DNA from: Multifurca ochricompacta
Lineage: Eukaryota > Basidiomycota > Agaricomycetes > Russulales > Russulaceae
Direction of reading: 5' to 3'
Assembly (NCBI GenBank): GCA_022496185.1
Contig: WTXG01000004.1
Location: 992,001-1,056,000 of the forward strand
DNA length: 64,000 nucleotides
A program made the translations under genes and the position numbers. Below, piece after piece: positions 22,806 to 33,851 of this stretch. The notes under the pieces were generated by a model. It saw nothing but the letters and a program-made list of their open reading frames with translations, had not been told where the DNA came from and made no database searches. Each line of letters opens with the position of its first letter. Position 1 is the first letter of the stretch.

Positions 22806-23995
22806 ATGACTTCCTCCTTCATCACTGCCTCTGCTGCCATCAACACCTTCACCACCACTAATGTGGTCATTGAGGCCTTCCCCTCTGCTCACCCCTTGAC
22901 CCATCCCTCTTCCCCTATCAATTATGAAGCTGCTGTGGAACAAGTCAAGACCCAATCACCCAATCCTAATGACGATTCACCCACTCTGAAGAGCCTCACC
23001 CAAATGACCTCCTCAACATGGAGCAAGACAACAACATCCCAAGTTCCCTTTCTTTGCCAATAATCCCAACTCTTCCATGTACTTCCCACTCAAAATCACA
23101 ATGGCCAATGGGACGAAAGAGATAGCTAAGTATATATTCTATACCAACAGCAGAATGGACATTGCAGGCTGTATGAAGAAAGATGGGCCCATCTATGGGG
23201 CCCCAGTTTACTTGGAAGAGTGGTACATGGGTCAGCTCCATCACACAATGAGCAACAAACAGTTGGGGCACCTTGTGGCTGATGACCCCGAGCATTTGCA
23301 ATTGATGAGGTGATGAACAACATGCACCTTCCACATCTCAAAGCCAAAGTAATGAGATTGCAGAAGACCCTCACATTATGAACAACACTCAATAGCCAAT
23401 ACTGTGAATATGCAAAGCAGATGACAAGGCTCACAAGAGGAATGTTCCAGGTAGAGCAGGAGCTGACAGAGATACAGAAGAGGCTGGAGAAAGGGGATGC
23501 ATATCAAATGATCACTGAGAGGTATGCAGACACTTATGCATGACCCCTCCCACCTCAATCATTGGGGGCAGCCCCAACATTGCTGCCAGGACAATTCAAA
23601 ATGCCTTGCATGCATGAGAACCCCTGTGGAGAAACTTGCTGGCAATGCAATAGTAAGTATCACATCAGCTGGAATTGTCCCCTCAATCACAAGTGGTGTT
23701 GTCATTGTCAGAGCAACCTACATTGGAGTTGATTTTGCATTTTCCACCATCTTGGCATTGCTCCAACAATTGTCAACCCCTCGGGATGGTGCAGCAAGTG
23801 CCTGCGTCATAATGTGGGGCATTGAGAGCTCGATTGCCCTGTCCATGATATGTGCCCCCAATGTGGATGACGAGGTCCATACGCTTCCTGTGCACCCATC
23901 AATGTGCTGCAGATGAAACCTATACTGTGGGAGAGTGTAATTTGGCAGATGATTATGTGGACTTGGTGCAGGATGATGATGGTGCGCATTTCTAG
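22806..23995 (+). pseudogene. Gypsy-A1 ORF3 (decayed), zinc-knuckle protein
   Basis: This corresponds along its length to the intact ORF3 of A4: a Ser/Pro-rich start (MTSSFITASAAINTF), then YFPLKITMANGTKEIAKYIF, GCMKKDGPIYGAPVYLE, a Leu/Arg coiled-coil-like middle, then Cys/His motifs (CWQCNSKYHISWNC near 23635; CCHCQSNLHW; CSKCLRHNVGH). Several TGA stops and frameshifts are present. The same ORF in the same place in two insertions of different age shows that it belongs to the element and is not a chance insertion in one copy. Confidence 0.75.
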
Positions 23996-24026
23996 CTCAG
24001 TCAGCTCAAACCAGAAGAGGAGGTGA

Positions 24027-24609
24027 TGTTATGACTAGGACCGAGTAACCCTATTTTCTTCACCCTCCCCAGTGAAGACCCCACTCATCTGCCTACATTG
24101 CATTTCCTCATTATGTCTCCCTCCTGGGACCCCTCACATGCTTTACTCCCATCCCTGTGACTGCTGCTTGGACTTGTTTACATACTGTTTGCCTATGATT
24201 GTCTCCTTATCATCTTATCTTCTTATCTTTAAGACCAGACACTTAATTCCCTATCAGAAGCTAGGGTCTATGCCCTCTGCTTTTGGATATTTGGGCCCAC
24301 TTGACTCTGCGTTTCTTATCTTTAGATGCCCACTCAATTACATATATAAGTCCACTGTAGCTACACTGTAGACCTCAGACTTGACTTATTGAATACATTG
24401 GTGCTTGTCTTCTGGACATTCTCCTTTGATCCTTGACTCATCTGTCTCAGTGCTTTTGGCACTTTTCTGTTCAACATCATCTTAGGGAGCAGCCCCTCTG
24501 ACTTTGACTTCTCCCAATTGACTCCAAGGGACCTCATTGGTTTCTTATCTGAACATCTGAGCAATGCTGTCACACAAGTTGTGTGAGATGTCCTGCACCG
24601 GGTGTAACA
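24027..24609 (+). repeat. Gypsy-A1 3' LTR
   Basis: 583 bp, tgttatgac ... ggtgtaaca, preceded by the polypurine tract ccagaagaggagg. It has a 4-bp deletion relative to the 5' LTR (acttaatt against acttacttaatt). Confidence 0.92.
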
Positions 24610-24614
24610 CAGAG

Positions 24615-24975
24615 CTTCACCCCCTCCCTGTGCCCTCCCCCACCCTCCAACTGCCTCCCCTTGTTCCCCCAGGTCTTCTGAACATGTCCAACACCTTTGG
24701 CACCCCCCCTCCTTGCTATATTCGCCTTCCAACCCCTGCCCCACCCCCTCCCACTGCTGCAAACACCCTCTCCCCTCACCACCCTGGCCCAGACCATCAG
24801 ACACCTCCTTTTTGTATCAATCATCCAACCAACCCTCATCAATTTCTTATCTACTATTTGCTTGACAGTCAACAGGAGTCTTGGGTGCCTTCCCAGTTTT
24901 CCAGAGAGGTCAGCATTTTTGAACAATTTCCCTGCTACTTGAACATGCTTCATGATCAGGCTCACTACCTCCCTG
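24615..24975 (+). pseudogene. Gypsy-B gag, continuation
   Basis: The gag-like frame continues after the A1 target repeat: a Pro/Leu-rich stretch, then LLDSQQESWVPSQFSREVS and QFPCYLNMLHDQAHYLPGTC. The next bases are the Copia LTR cluster. I recognise no domain; assignment is by position between LTR/PBS and pol. Confidence 0.45.
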
Positions 24976-24998
24976 GGACTTGTTGAACACAAGACGTA

Positions 24999-25577
24999 TG
25001 TTACGAACCCTGTCTCTTCCTATTTTCTTTTTCCTGCCCAATGACGACCCCTTGCTACCGCCTACACTTCATTACCAGATCACGTCTCCATCGTGGGATC
25101 CATCACGTGCTCTCTGTCCATCCCTGTGACCCTCTTGTTTGCTTATGTTTACCTTTTGACGTTTTCTCTTATCACTTATCTCCTTATCGTATGACCGGAC
25201 ATTTACTTAATTCCCTATCAGTAGAAGCTAGGCTTTACGCCCTCCGCTTCCGTATATTTGGGCCCACTTGACTCCATGATCCTTATCAGTAGATGCCCAT
25301 CTTCTTACGTATATAAGTCGACTATAGTTTACACTGTAGAGCTCAGACTCGACTTATTGAATACATCGGTGCTAGTCTTTTGGACTCTCCCTTGTCTCTT
25401 GAACGTCTGCTTGTCTCAGTGCTTTTGGCACCTTCTGCTCACCATCGTCTTAGAGTACAGCCTCTTTGACTTTGACTCGTCACACTTCACTCCAAGGGAT
25501 CTTATTGGTCTCTTATCCGAACCTCTGTATCACGCTGTCACACAAGTCATGTGGAACGTCCCACACCGGACATAACA
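24999..25577 (+). mobile_element. Solo LTR of Gypsy family A
   Basis: 579 bp, tgttacgaaccc ... ggacataaca. The flanking 5-mers are acgta (24994-24998) and atgta (25578-25582), which differ by one C-to-T change at a CpG. It keeps more CpG than the A1 LTRs and has R start agactcgactt, identical to A4, so it is a younger insertion. Confidence 0.88.
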
Positions 25578-25827
25578 ATGTATTTGGTGATGCTTCAGGC
25601 ATCAGGAGATTAGATTAGCTACTTTGTGGACTAGATTAGATATTGGAGTTTCAGACTATTTACCATATCATTATTACTTTCTTTCTCACATTCTGCAGTA
25701 GCTGACTGATGTACCTTACTAATGATGTACAAGCATGTGATTCCTTACTGGCCAATGGCCTTTATCCCTCTTGTTTATTGTTTGGACTTTGTCCAGCACT
25801 TGTGGACTTATTCCCAGTGCACAGACC

Positions 25828-26334
25828 TGTTGACACGGGATGTGTCTGGGGATGCTTCAGGCATCTAAGGATCGCTTTAGCTGTAGATAAGATTAGATTA
25901 GGTTCCGGAGTTTTGGACTTTTTACGATATCTTTATTACATTTCTTTCTCACCTTACTCAGCTAATCAGTGATGTCCTTAGTAATGCACAGTAAGCACAT
26001 GATATCTCTTGGCCAATGGCCTTTATCCCTCTTTGTTTATTGTCCAGCACTTGTGAACTTATTCCCAGTGCGCACAGACCATTTCCCCTGGCCCCTATGG
26101 GTATATAAGGGTGTCTGTTTCGTCTCTTTCACTTCAGAGTTTCTTCAACCTCTGAAGTGTAAGTCTTACTATATTCTATACTTTCCTTTGACTAACATCT
26201 CTTGTAGATACTTGTCTTTCTAGGTCAGTAGTATAGTTAATATAGAGTTTCTTCAACCTCTGAAGTATACTTGTCTTTCTAGCCTAACTGCTACTAACCT
26301 CAGTCAGTATAACCAGCAACATGTTTGTTTGACA
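25828..26334 (+). mobile_element. Solo Copia-family LTR nested in another
   Basis: 507 bp, tgttgacacggg ... tgtttgaca, with the exact target repeat agacc (25823-25827, 26335-26339). The host sequence reads gcacagacc-atcccttgaag once it is removed, as in the copy at 31249. Confidence 0.88.
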
Positions 26335-26589
26335 AGACCATCCCTTGAAGAGTATATAAGGGTGTCTGTTTTGTCTCCTACACTTCAGAGTTTTCTTCAC
26401 CTCTGAAGTGTAAGTCACTTTTATATTACTTCCTACTTATACCTTTGACTAACCGCTCTCTGTAGCTAACTTGTCTTTTAGGTCAGTAGTATAGTAATAG
26501 AGTTTTCTTCACCTCTGAAGTCTAACTTGTCTTTTAGCTTAACTCACTAACTTCACAGTCAGTATGCTGTGCCTCATGCCTGTTTCACA

Positions 26590-27240
26590 GGACTATCATT
26601 CCTATCTGCTGCCCTCACTTTCATAATGTTCCTATTTGTCCTCAGATTGATTGATTCCTTCATTCCCCTCATTACCCCAACTCCCACTTTGTAAATCTTA
26701 ATCTCTGTGCCAAAGTAGGATATTTGGCCCCCAACCCCCACACCTTCCCCAATGGCCTCCTGGTCTATTCTTGGAATGCTTCCATTGCCCACTTGAATCG
26801 CACCCTCTCCCCAGAACTGCAAGACATCTTTAGTGGAGCCAGAGCATTACTCCAAGGGTTTGACTTGCTAGATGGATGCTTTATCTGCCTCTTTTGTACT
26901 CTAAGCTTCACTGATCTAGGAGTCTTGGTAGAAGAAAGGTACTTTACAGTTTGAGACCTACTTAGAGATCACTTGGAACTTGTCCCCTTCACTCACTCTG
27001 TCCACACACCTACCAACCCCCTTCCCCTCCTCCCCATCCAACCTGCAGATGGGTATTCTTGCTTTGAAGACATAGACTTCAATAGTAACCTCTAAAAACA
27101 GTATGTTGTGCACATAACTGTAGAGGCCCCTTGTAAATAAAGAGTTCCTTGGTCTGGAAAAATAGTGTCCTTCCCCACAGAAAGAGAAGAACATCTCCAA
27201 CATGTCCAAAGACAATTCAATCATCTCTTCCAGCTCCACA
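26590..27240 (+). pseudogene. Gypsy-B internal sequence, function not recognised
   Basis: Short frames read MAPNPHTFPNGLLVYSWNA, then FSGARALLQGFDLLDG and later FPTEREEHLQHVQRQF, with intervening stops. The sequence lies between the gag remnant and the RT fragment of Gypsy-B and is probably more of its gag/protease region. No zinc knuckle or protease Asp motif was found. Confidence 0.35.
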
Positions 27241-27744
27241 TGTTGAACACAGAAGATGTTCAGTGATGCTTCAGGCATCAGGTGATTAGATTAGCTACTT
27301 GTAGATTAGATTAGATACCGGAGTTTCAGACTTTTTACATTATCATTATTACTTTCTTTCTCACATTCCGCAGTAGCTGACTGATGCACCATGTAACATG
27401 TGATTTCTGTAATGGCCAATGGCCTTTCTCCCTCATGTTTATTGTTTGGACTTTGTCCGGCACTTGTGGACTTATTCCCAGTGCACAGACCATCCCTTGA
27501 AGAGTATATAAGGGTGTCTGTTTTGTCTCCTACACTTCAGAGTTTTCTTCACCTCTGAAGTGTAAGTCCCATCTCTCTTACTTACTACCTTACCTTTGAC
27601 TAACTGTCTCATGTAGATAACTTGTCTTTCTAGGTGTGTAGTATAGTATAATAGAGTTTTCTTCACCTCTGAAGTATAACTTGTCTTTCTAGCCTCACAT
27701 GCTAACCACCACAGTCAGTATGCTGCACACATGCCTGTTCTACA
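27241..27744 (+). mobile_element. Copia-family LTR at a Gypsy-B breakpoint
   Basis: It starts tgttgaacacag and ends cctgttctaca, about 504 bp, with the same TATA and repeat blocks as the 31249 LTR. No matching 5-bp flanks (ccaca against tcatc), and the Gypsy-B protein is not contiguous across it. It therefore probably marks a recombination or deletion rather than a clean solo insertion. Confidence 0.7.
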
Positions 27745-30520
27745 TCATCATCTATATGGATGACATCTTGATATTTACTGACACCATGGAACACCACAGA
27801 ACACTTACCCACCAAGTCCTCCAGTGCCTCCAACAGTTTGACTTATACCTAAAGCCTGAAAAATGTACCTTTGCTCAAACAACCATTGACTACCTTGGCC
27901 TAGTTATCACAGCTGGCCATGTCCAGATGGACCCTGCTAAATTAGAGGGTATCACAAAATGGCCTCCCCCACACACCCTGAAACAACTCCAAGCCTTCCT
28001 TGGATTCTGTAACTTCTACTGACATTTTATCAAAGAATTCTCCCTTATTGCCTGCCCCCTCCATGACCTCACCAAGAAAGACACCCCTTTCCTCTGGACC
28101 CCCAACCATGACCTTGCCTTTTCCACCCTAAAAGATGCTTTCACCACTGCCCCTGTCCTTGCCCTCCCTAACCATACTAAGGCCTTCTGTGTCATCACTG
28201 ATGCCAGTGACTTTGCCATTGGTGCTATCCTTGAACAACCTGATGAACTCAATCACTACCACCCCCTTGCCTTCCTGTCCAAGTCCATGCTGGATGCTGA
28301 ATGCAACTACAACATCCATGACAAAGAACTTCTTGCCATTGTTTGTGCTCTAGACACCTGGCAACATTTGATAAGATTATGGGGGGCCAAATAGGGTATG
28401 TGTGTGTAAATCTTTTTGAAGGAAAAAGAATTCAATACTTTTCTCTGGATTTGTTATTTGCTTTTTCAAGCCTTTTTTATACAATTTACACTACAGTTAA
28501 TTTTGATACAAGTATAAGAGTTTTGTAAATAGGGGTTAAGTAAATGAGACATTTTGTCTTGTGACTTTTCAATTTTGTTGTGCTTGTATCAGTTAGATAA
28601 AATAATCAAAATAAAATAAACATTTATCTCTTGTAACTGTAAACTTTTAACCACAGAGTCTGTAGAATCAAATGTGAGATGCAAACAAGATTGAAGTTCA
28701 TTGCCCCTGAGGGGCATGCCAAAAATTAATTGTTCTAGCCTTTGGCTAGAACTTTTGATAACTGTGGTGTGCTTTTGCACTCCTCCAGGTTGTTGATGAA
28801 TTGTAATCCATCAACATTATCTTGAGGGCACAGCCCTTCCCTTTGAGGTGTGGACTGACCACAACAACCTGACTTACTTCCACTCCAAGCAAAAACTCTC
28901 CCACTGCCAAGCATGATGGGCCCTTGAACTGTCTCGATACAACTTCACCATTGTTCACAAACCTGGCTCTTTCAACAAATCTGATGCTCTGTCCCAGTGT
29001 CCAGACCATAAAGAGGGAATAGAGCATGACAATGAGGAGTGCATACTCCTGGACTCTAAGTTTTTTTGCATTCAGGCCATGAAAACCACAGTCACAACAA
29101 CTCATGACTCCACCATACACCACAGAATCAAGGATTGCCAAGACCATGACAATGAGGTCACCCAAGCCCTGACCACCATCCTGCATAATGGCCCACATTC
29201 CCTTGCCAGAGGACTAGAGGACTGGAACCTAGAAAACAGCCTAATCCTACATAAGGGCCAAGTCTATGTCCCCAAGTCCCAAGAATTACAAAGAGACATT
29301 GTAAAACTACATTATGACTCCATTGCCACAGGACATCCAGGCAGATGGAAAACCTATGAACTAGTATCATGAGAATTCTGGTGGCCAGGGATGTCCTCCT
29401 TTGTCAAAGAATATGTGGATGGATGTGCCACCTGCCAAGAAACCAAAGTTCAACCTTGACTACCCATCCCTTTGCAACCCAACCAAGTTCCACCTCAAAT
29501 ATGGGGAACAATCACCATGGACTTTATCACAGACTTACCCCTGTCCCAATCATATGACTCCCTATTTGTGTAGTGGATTGATTCAGTAAAGCCACCATCA
29601 TTGTTCCTTGCACCAAAGATGTCACTGCCCCAGAAACCTCCAAACTATTCCTTGAGCATGTATGGAGATGCACTGGCCTCCCAGACCAAGTCATCTCGGA
29701 TCGAGGCCCCCAATTTGCATCCAAAGTCATGAAAGAAATGTGGAGCAAGTTAGGGGTACAATCATCCTTGAGCACCACCTACCACCCTCAGACTGATGGA
29801 GAGACTGAATGAGTCAACCAAGAACTAGAACAATATCTCCAGGTCTTCTGCAACTTCCAGCAAGATGACTGGGCAGAACTGATCCCCTTTATGGAGTTTG
29901 CCCACAATGCTAGAGCCCATAGTGCTACCAAAAGATCTCCCTTTGAAATCTGGTATGGCTTCCAACCAGAGTTTATTCCCCCACTCCATTTTGCCACTCC
30001 CATCCTGTCAGTTGAAGAAAGACTCTGCACCCTAGAAACTATCTGCAGTGAAGTAGCTGCTGCCCTCCAGGTGGCTGCAGAGCTAATGAAACAGTCAAGA
30101 CCAGACAGACCCCTCCATGCTTTCAAAGTAGGAGAACTGGTTTTGTTAGAAGGAACAAACATACATACCACTCACCCCAAAGCCAAACTCAGCCCCCAAT
30201 GTCATGGTCCTTTCAAAGTCATACACTCTGGCCCTGTTAACTGCAGACTTGAACTCCCTAAGTCATGGTGCATCCACCCAGTCTTTCACAACTCTCTCCT
30301 GTCCCATTACAAAGAAACCCCAGCCCATGGGCCCAACTTCACCTGACCACCACCTGAACTTGTGAATGGGGAAGAAGACCATTATGAGATAGAGACCATC
30401 TTACAATCTGCTTACACCCCTAATAGGAAAGGCATCTGTTACCTTGTCAAATGGAAAGGCTACCCTGCCTCAGAAAATTCTTGGGTCTCCTTCACTGATA
30501 TGAAGAATGCCATGACCTTG
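27745..30520 (+). pseudogene. Gypsy-B pol: RT, RNase H, integrase, chromodomain (decayed)
   Basis: The RT fragment starts at the active site (IIIYMDDILIFTD) and passes through LKPEKCTFA and FLGFCNFY. RNase H contains AFCVITDASDFAIGA and, after the 443-bp insert, FEVWTDHNNLTYF and NKSDALS. Integrase: H2C2 finger (HYDSIATGHPG ... GCATCQ), core with TMDFITDLP, VISDRGPQF and YHPQTDGETE. The chromodomain YEIETILQSAY ... YLVKWKGYPASENSW is cut at 30520 by the Gypsy-A3 LTR. Stops are mostly TGA. The protein is clearly distinct from family A but of the same chromovirus type. Confidence 0.85.
28369..28811. mobile_element. Unclassified 443-bp insertion in Gypsy-B RNase H
   Basis: It splits RNase H between DTWQH and LEGTALPFEVW. 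A 7-bp direct repeat caacatt flanks it (28362-28368, 28812-28818). It begins tgataagattatgg and ends gtaatccat; no terminal inverted repeat, poly(A) tail or coding frame is seen. It is AT-rich and has two small hairpins near its right side (gcccctgaggggc; ttctagcctttggctagaa). Confidence 0.6.
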
Positions 30521-31248
30521 TGTTACATCCAGTGTGGGATGTTCCACATGACTTGTGTGACAGCATGTCATTTGTAATCAGATAAGAAACCAATGGGGTC
30601 TCTTGGAGTTAATTGGGGATGAGTCAAAGTCAAAGGGGCTGTTCCCTAAGACAATGTTAAGTGGAGGAGTGCCAAAAGCACTGAGACAAACAAGTTGAGG
30701 TTCAAAGGGAATGTCCAGAAGACAAGCACTGATGTATTCAATAAGTCAAGTCTGAGGTCTACAGTGTAGCTACAACAGATTTATATATGTAATCAAATGG
30801 GCATCTAAAGATAAGGATTGCAGAGTCAAGTGGGCCCAAATATACAAAAGTGGAGGGTGTAAAGCCTGGCTTCTGATAGGGAATTAAGTAAGTGTCTGAT
30901 CATAAAGATAAAGAGATAAGGGAACAATCATAGGTCAAGACAAGTCAACAAGTACAAACACAGTCATGGGGAAGGGAGTAAGGCACATGAGGGATCCCAG
31001 GACAGGGATGTGATCAGGAAATGCAGTACAGGTGGGAGTGAGGGGTCCTTGTTGGGAAGAGTAAAGAAAAGAGGGTCACTTGGCAATGGTTGTAACATCA
31101 CCCCCTCTTCTGGTTTGAGCTGTCCCAGCTAGAAACGCATACCATCATCATCTTGCACCAAGTCCAGATAGTCATCTGCTACATTATGGTCATCCACAGT
31201 ATAGGTCTCATCCTCAGTGCATTGATGAGTGTGCAGGAACCCATATGG
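30521..31248 (-). mobile_element. Gypsy-A3: 3' LTR and ORF3 C-terminus
   Basis: The minus-strand LTR covers 30521-31097 (577 bp) and is followed at 31098 by the polypurine tract complement (tcaccccctcttctgg) and about 150 bp of the ORF3 C-terminal region, aligned with 33821-33970 of A4. The copy is interrupted at 31249 by the Copia element; its remainder is not seen. It is inserted in the Gypsy-B chromodomain. Confidence 0.85.
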
Positions 31249-31748
31249 TGTTGAACACAAAAGATGTTCGGTGATGCTTCAGGCATCAGGTGATCAGATT
31301 AGCTACTTTGTAGATTAGATTAGATACCGGAGTTTCGGACTATTGACATTATCATTATTACTTTCTTTCTCACATTCCGCAGTAGCTGACTGATACACCA
31401 TGTAACATGTGATTTCTGTAGTGGCCAATGGCCTTTCTCCCTCTGTTTATTGTTTGGACTTTGTCTGGCACTTGTGGACTTATTCCCAGTGCACAGACCA
31501 TCCCTTGGAAGTGTATATAAGGGTGTCTGTTTCGTCTCTTCCACTTCAGAGTTCTTCTAACCTCTGAAGTGTAAGTTTCTCTTTACTATCTACTTTACTA
31601 TTAGACTAACGTTCTTATGTAGAACTTTCTTTGTCTAGGTCAGTAGTATAGTTAATATAGAGTTCTTCTAACCTCTGAAGTAACTTTCTTTGTCTAGCCT
31701 TACCCGCTAACCTCACAGTCAGTATGCTGCGCACATGCCTGTTTCACA
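31249..31748 (+). repeat. Copia 5' LTR
   Basis: 500 bp, tgttgaacacaa ... tgtttcaca. TATA (gtatataaggg) near 31514. Two copies of agagttcttctaacctctg occur downstream of it. At least five related LTRs are present in the window. Confidence 0.85.
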
Positions 31749-31760
31749 GGTTATGGGCCC
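31749..31760 (+). promoter_or_regulatory. Copia primer-binding site, half-tRNA(iMet) type
   Basis: ggttatgggccc follows the LTR directly. It matches the complement of the anticodon stem-loop of eukaryotic initiator tRNA-Met (gggcucauaacc) with one mismatch. Drosophila copia and related elements use this half-tRNA priming. Assignment from memory of the tRNA sequence; not checked against the host tRNA. Confidence 0.55.
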
Positions 31761-32671
31761 TGGGCATGCTTAACTGACCACTCTTTGATCAGTCCAAACT
31801 TTACTTCAAGCTCACTGCTTCAAGACTTCTTTTTTCCCAATCAACCGTCACAGTGAGCTTCGATTTCTTTTCCCTTGCCCTTAACTGTCCACAAGGTGGT
31901 GCGCTTTATGTGCCCACCTTGATCTGTCTGGCTAGTCCCTTAGGGGATTCTTGCAAGAGGTGATGAGGGACCCTAAGCGGGTGAAACACCTTAAGTTCCT
32001 CATGTGCGCTCTAAGTAAATAGTATTCATAGTTATAGCTGGGTTTTCATCCCATCCATAGACTTAGTAGGCCACTTGCCCAGAAGGCTTGGGGCTATAGG
32101 TTCAGTCAATGCTTGGCTCGATCTGTAAGCCAGGTTTAGCAACCTGCAGGTAGAGTTTAGGGTCTAGAACAAGGCATGGGTAGTCACTCCCATGACGCTT
32201 GGGCTCGATACAAGTAGGCTTGAACTACTATAGTATTTACACAGTAGCTAGAGGGTTTTGTCTCTGGGCAGGAGTACCCGCTGCTTTCATTGGGGGTTCG
32301 CCCCAACCAGAGGAAACCTAATAGTCTACTATAGTCATGGCCCCAATCATCTAGGGCTTAATCATGGACTCCACCACCAGCACTAGAGGAAGGGCTCTAT
32401 ACCCTTTGTCTCTAGTGGAACTTGCGGTTGGCTCCTCCATGACATGACTCCCCATCTATTTACACAATGTCCCCCTGATGTGGGCTTAGGACTTGTTGTA
32501 GATGGCGCTAGACAGCCTACTATACTACTTAGAAGTCGCACATCAGAGGCAGGACTTCTTTAAGTTCTGAAGCATAGCGCCACAGAATGGACGGGCCCTC
32601 TTCAATGAGACCTGGACAACTGGTTCAAACTGCTCCTTGGAACCAGGATCAATCTCTTTAAATCATCTCAA

Positions 32672-33233
32672 ATGTCTTCCATCGTCTTCCCCCCCACCTT
32701 CAAGTTCGACAAGCTTGATGGCTCCAACTGGCAGCAGTGGTCAGTGTCGTTCACTGCCCTGCTAAGGATCAATGGGATGAAGAGGCACATCACGCATGAT
32801 GCCCCTGAATTCCTCAATGCTCCCAAGCCAGAAGATGGAGAGAAGGATGACGAGTACGCCAAGCGCTTCGCACTTTGGTCAGAGCCAATGTACCTTGAGT
32901 GGAACAGGGTGGAGGAAGTCCTCATGGGAGTTCTGGTGATGGTCACATCGCCAGAAACATACTCCCAAACTGCCTCTGACAGAACTTACCCTTCTGTCAA
33001 TGCCAAATATGAGCGTTTGGAATCGCTCTATGGCTCAGTAGGTAGCATGGCCACCTACAACTTGTGGTGTTCTGTGTCCTCCTTCCGCTTGGAGGAGGGC
33101 AAAGCATTCAGACCCCAGTTGCAGCGTGTGTTGGATGTGAGGAGTACTCTCAAGGAAAATGGGATGGAGATCTCTGATCTCCAGTTGAGCTTTATATTGC
33201 TCCAATCCCTACCTCCATCCTACTCAGCCATTG
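32672..33233 (+). CDS. Copia gag-pol, 5' part (gag)
   Basis: The frame opens MSSIVFPPTFKFDKLDGSNW, the usual start of Ty1/Copia Gag in fungi and plants (hydrophobic segment, then L-x-G-x-N-W). It continues 187 codons to SYSAI and is interrupted by Gypsy-A4. The same frame resumes at 41369 as AGSILASGPPDRLSPQDLV; codon phase is kept exactly when one copy of the target repeat cattg is removed. Gag forms the virus-like particle. Confidence 0.85.
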
Positions 33234-33820
33234 TGTTACGTCCGGTGCAGGACGTTCCACACGACTTGTGTGACAGCGTGAGACGGAGGTTCAGGTAAGA
33301 GACCAATGAGATCCCTTGGAGTGAATGATGACGAGTCAAAGTCAAAGAGGCTGTACTCTAAGACGATGGTGAGCGGAGAGTGCCAAAAGCACTGAGACAA
33401 GAAGACGTTCTAGAATCAGGGGAGAGTCCAGAAGACTGGCACCGATGTATTCAATAAGTCGAGTCTAAGGTCTACAGTGTAGCTAAGACGGACTTATATA
33501 CGTAAATGGATGGGCATCTATAGATAAGGATATCGGAGTCATGTGGGCCCAAAGATATGGAAGCGGAGGGCGTAAAGCCTAGCTTCTGATAGGGAATTAA
33601 GTAAGTGTCCGGTCTTAGAGATAAGGGATAAGAGATAAGAGATAAGAGTCCAAACACGAGTACAGTAACACAAACATAGACAAAGGCAGTCACGGGGAGG
33701 GGAGCAAGGCACGTGATGGATCCCACGATGGAGACGTGATCTGGTAGTGAAGGGTAGGCGGCAGGGAGGGATCGTCGTTGGGTAAAAGGAAAAAGATGGG
33801 AAGAGACGGGGTTCGTAACA
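33234..33820 (-). repeat. Gypsy-A4 3' LTR
   Basis: 587 bp, same length as the 5' LTR. The polypurine tract complement (caccccctcttctgg) adjoins it at 33822. Confidence 0.95.
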
Positions 33821-33851
33821 TCACCCCCTCTTCTGGTTCTAGCAGTCCCGG

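Larger units (their letters stand above)
16733..24609 (+). mobile_element. Gypsy-A1: complete but decayed chromovirus
   Basis: A full LTR retrotransposon of 7877 bp with LTRs at 16733-17319 and 24027-24609 and an exact 5-bp target repeat cagag (16728-16732, 24610-24614). Order: LTR, PBS, gag, protease, RT, RNase H, integrase, chromodomain, ORF3, polypurine tract (ccagaagaggagg), LTR. It is inserted in Gypsy-B gag and carries a solo Copia LTR in its own gag. Premature stops are numerous, usually TGA where copy A4 has CGA. CpG is strongly depleted. Confidence 0.93.
24981..26589 (+). mobile_element. Solo Copia-family LTR carrying two further LTRs
   Basis: Outer LTR starts tgttgaacac (24981) and ends tgtttcaca (26589) with the exact target repeat ggact (24976-24980, 26590-26594). 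It is interrupted at 24999 by a Gypsy-A solo LTR and at 25828 by another copy of the same Copia LTR. The outer sequence has a TATA (gtatataaggg near 26351) and the repeated cttcagag...ctctgaagtgtaag motif. Confidence 0.85.
15394..30520 (+). mobile_element. Gypsy-B chromovirus, fragmented by later insertions
   Basis: Pieces in order: LTR region 15394-16515, gag start 16562-16732, gag continuation 24615-24975, unclassified internal sequence 26590-27240, RT to chromodomain 27745-30520. The gaps are filled by Gypsy-A1 (TSD cagag), a Copia-LTR cluster (TSD ggact), another Copia LTR, and an unclassified 443-bp insert. Its 3' end is cut by the minus-strand Gypsy-A3 LTR at 30521. A segment between gag and RT is missing, since the parts flanking the LTR at 27241 are not contiguous protein. 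Many stops make it inactive. Confidence 0.75.

Noticed and set aside
7745..31248. CRISPR array or satellite as the explanation of the many short repeats
   Set aside because: Repeats are LTRs, terminal inverted repeats and element modules with target duplications; there are no regularly spaced direct repeats with unique spacers.
31749..31756. Reading the 31249 Copia LTR as a solo LTR with TSD tatgg
   Set aside because: A tatgg occurs three bases after the LTR, but the LTR end by comparison with other copies is at 31748, and a PBS, leader and gag follow, so it is a 5' LTR.
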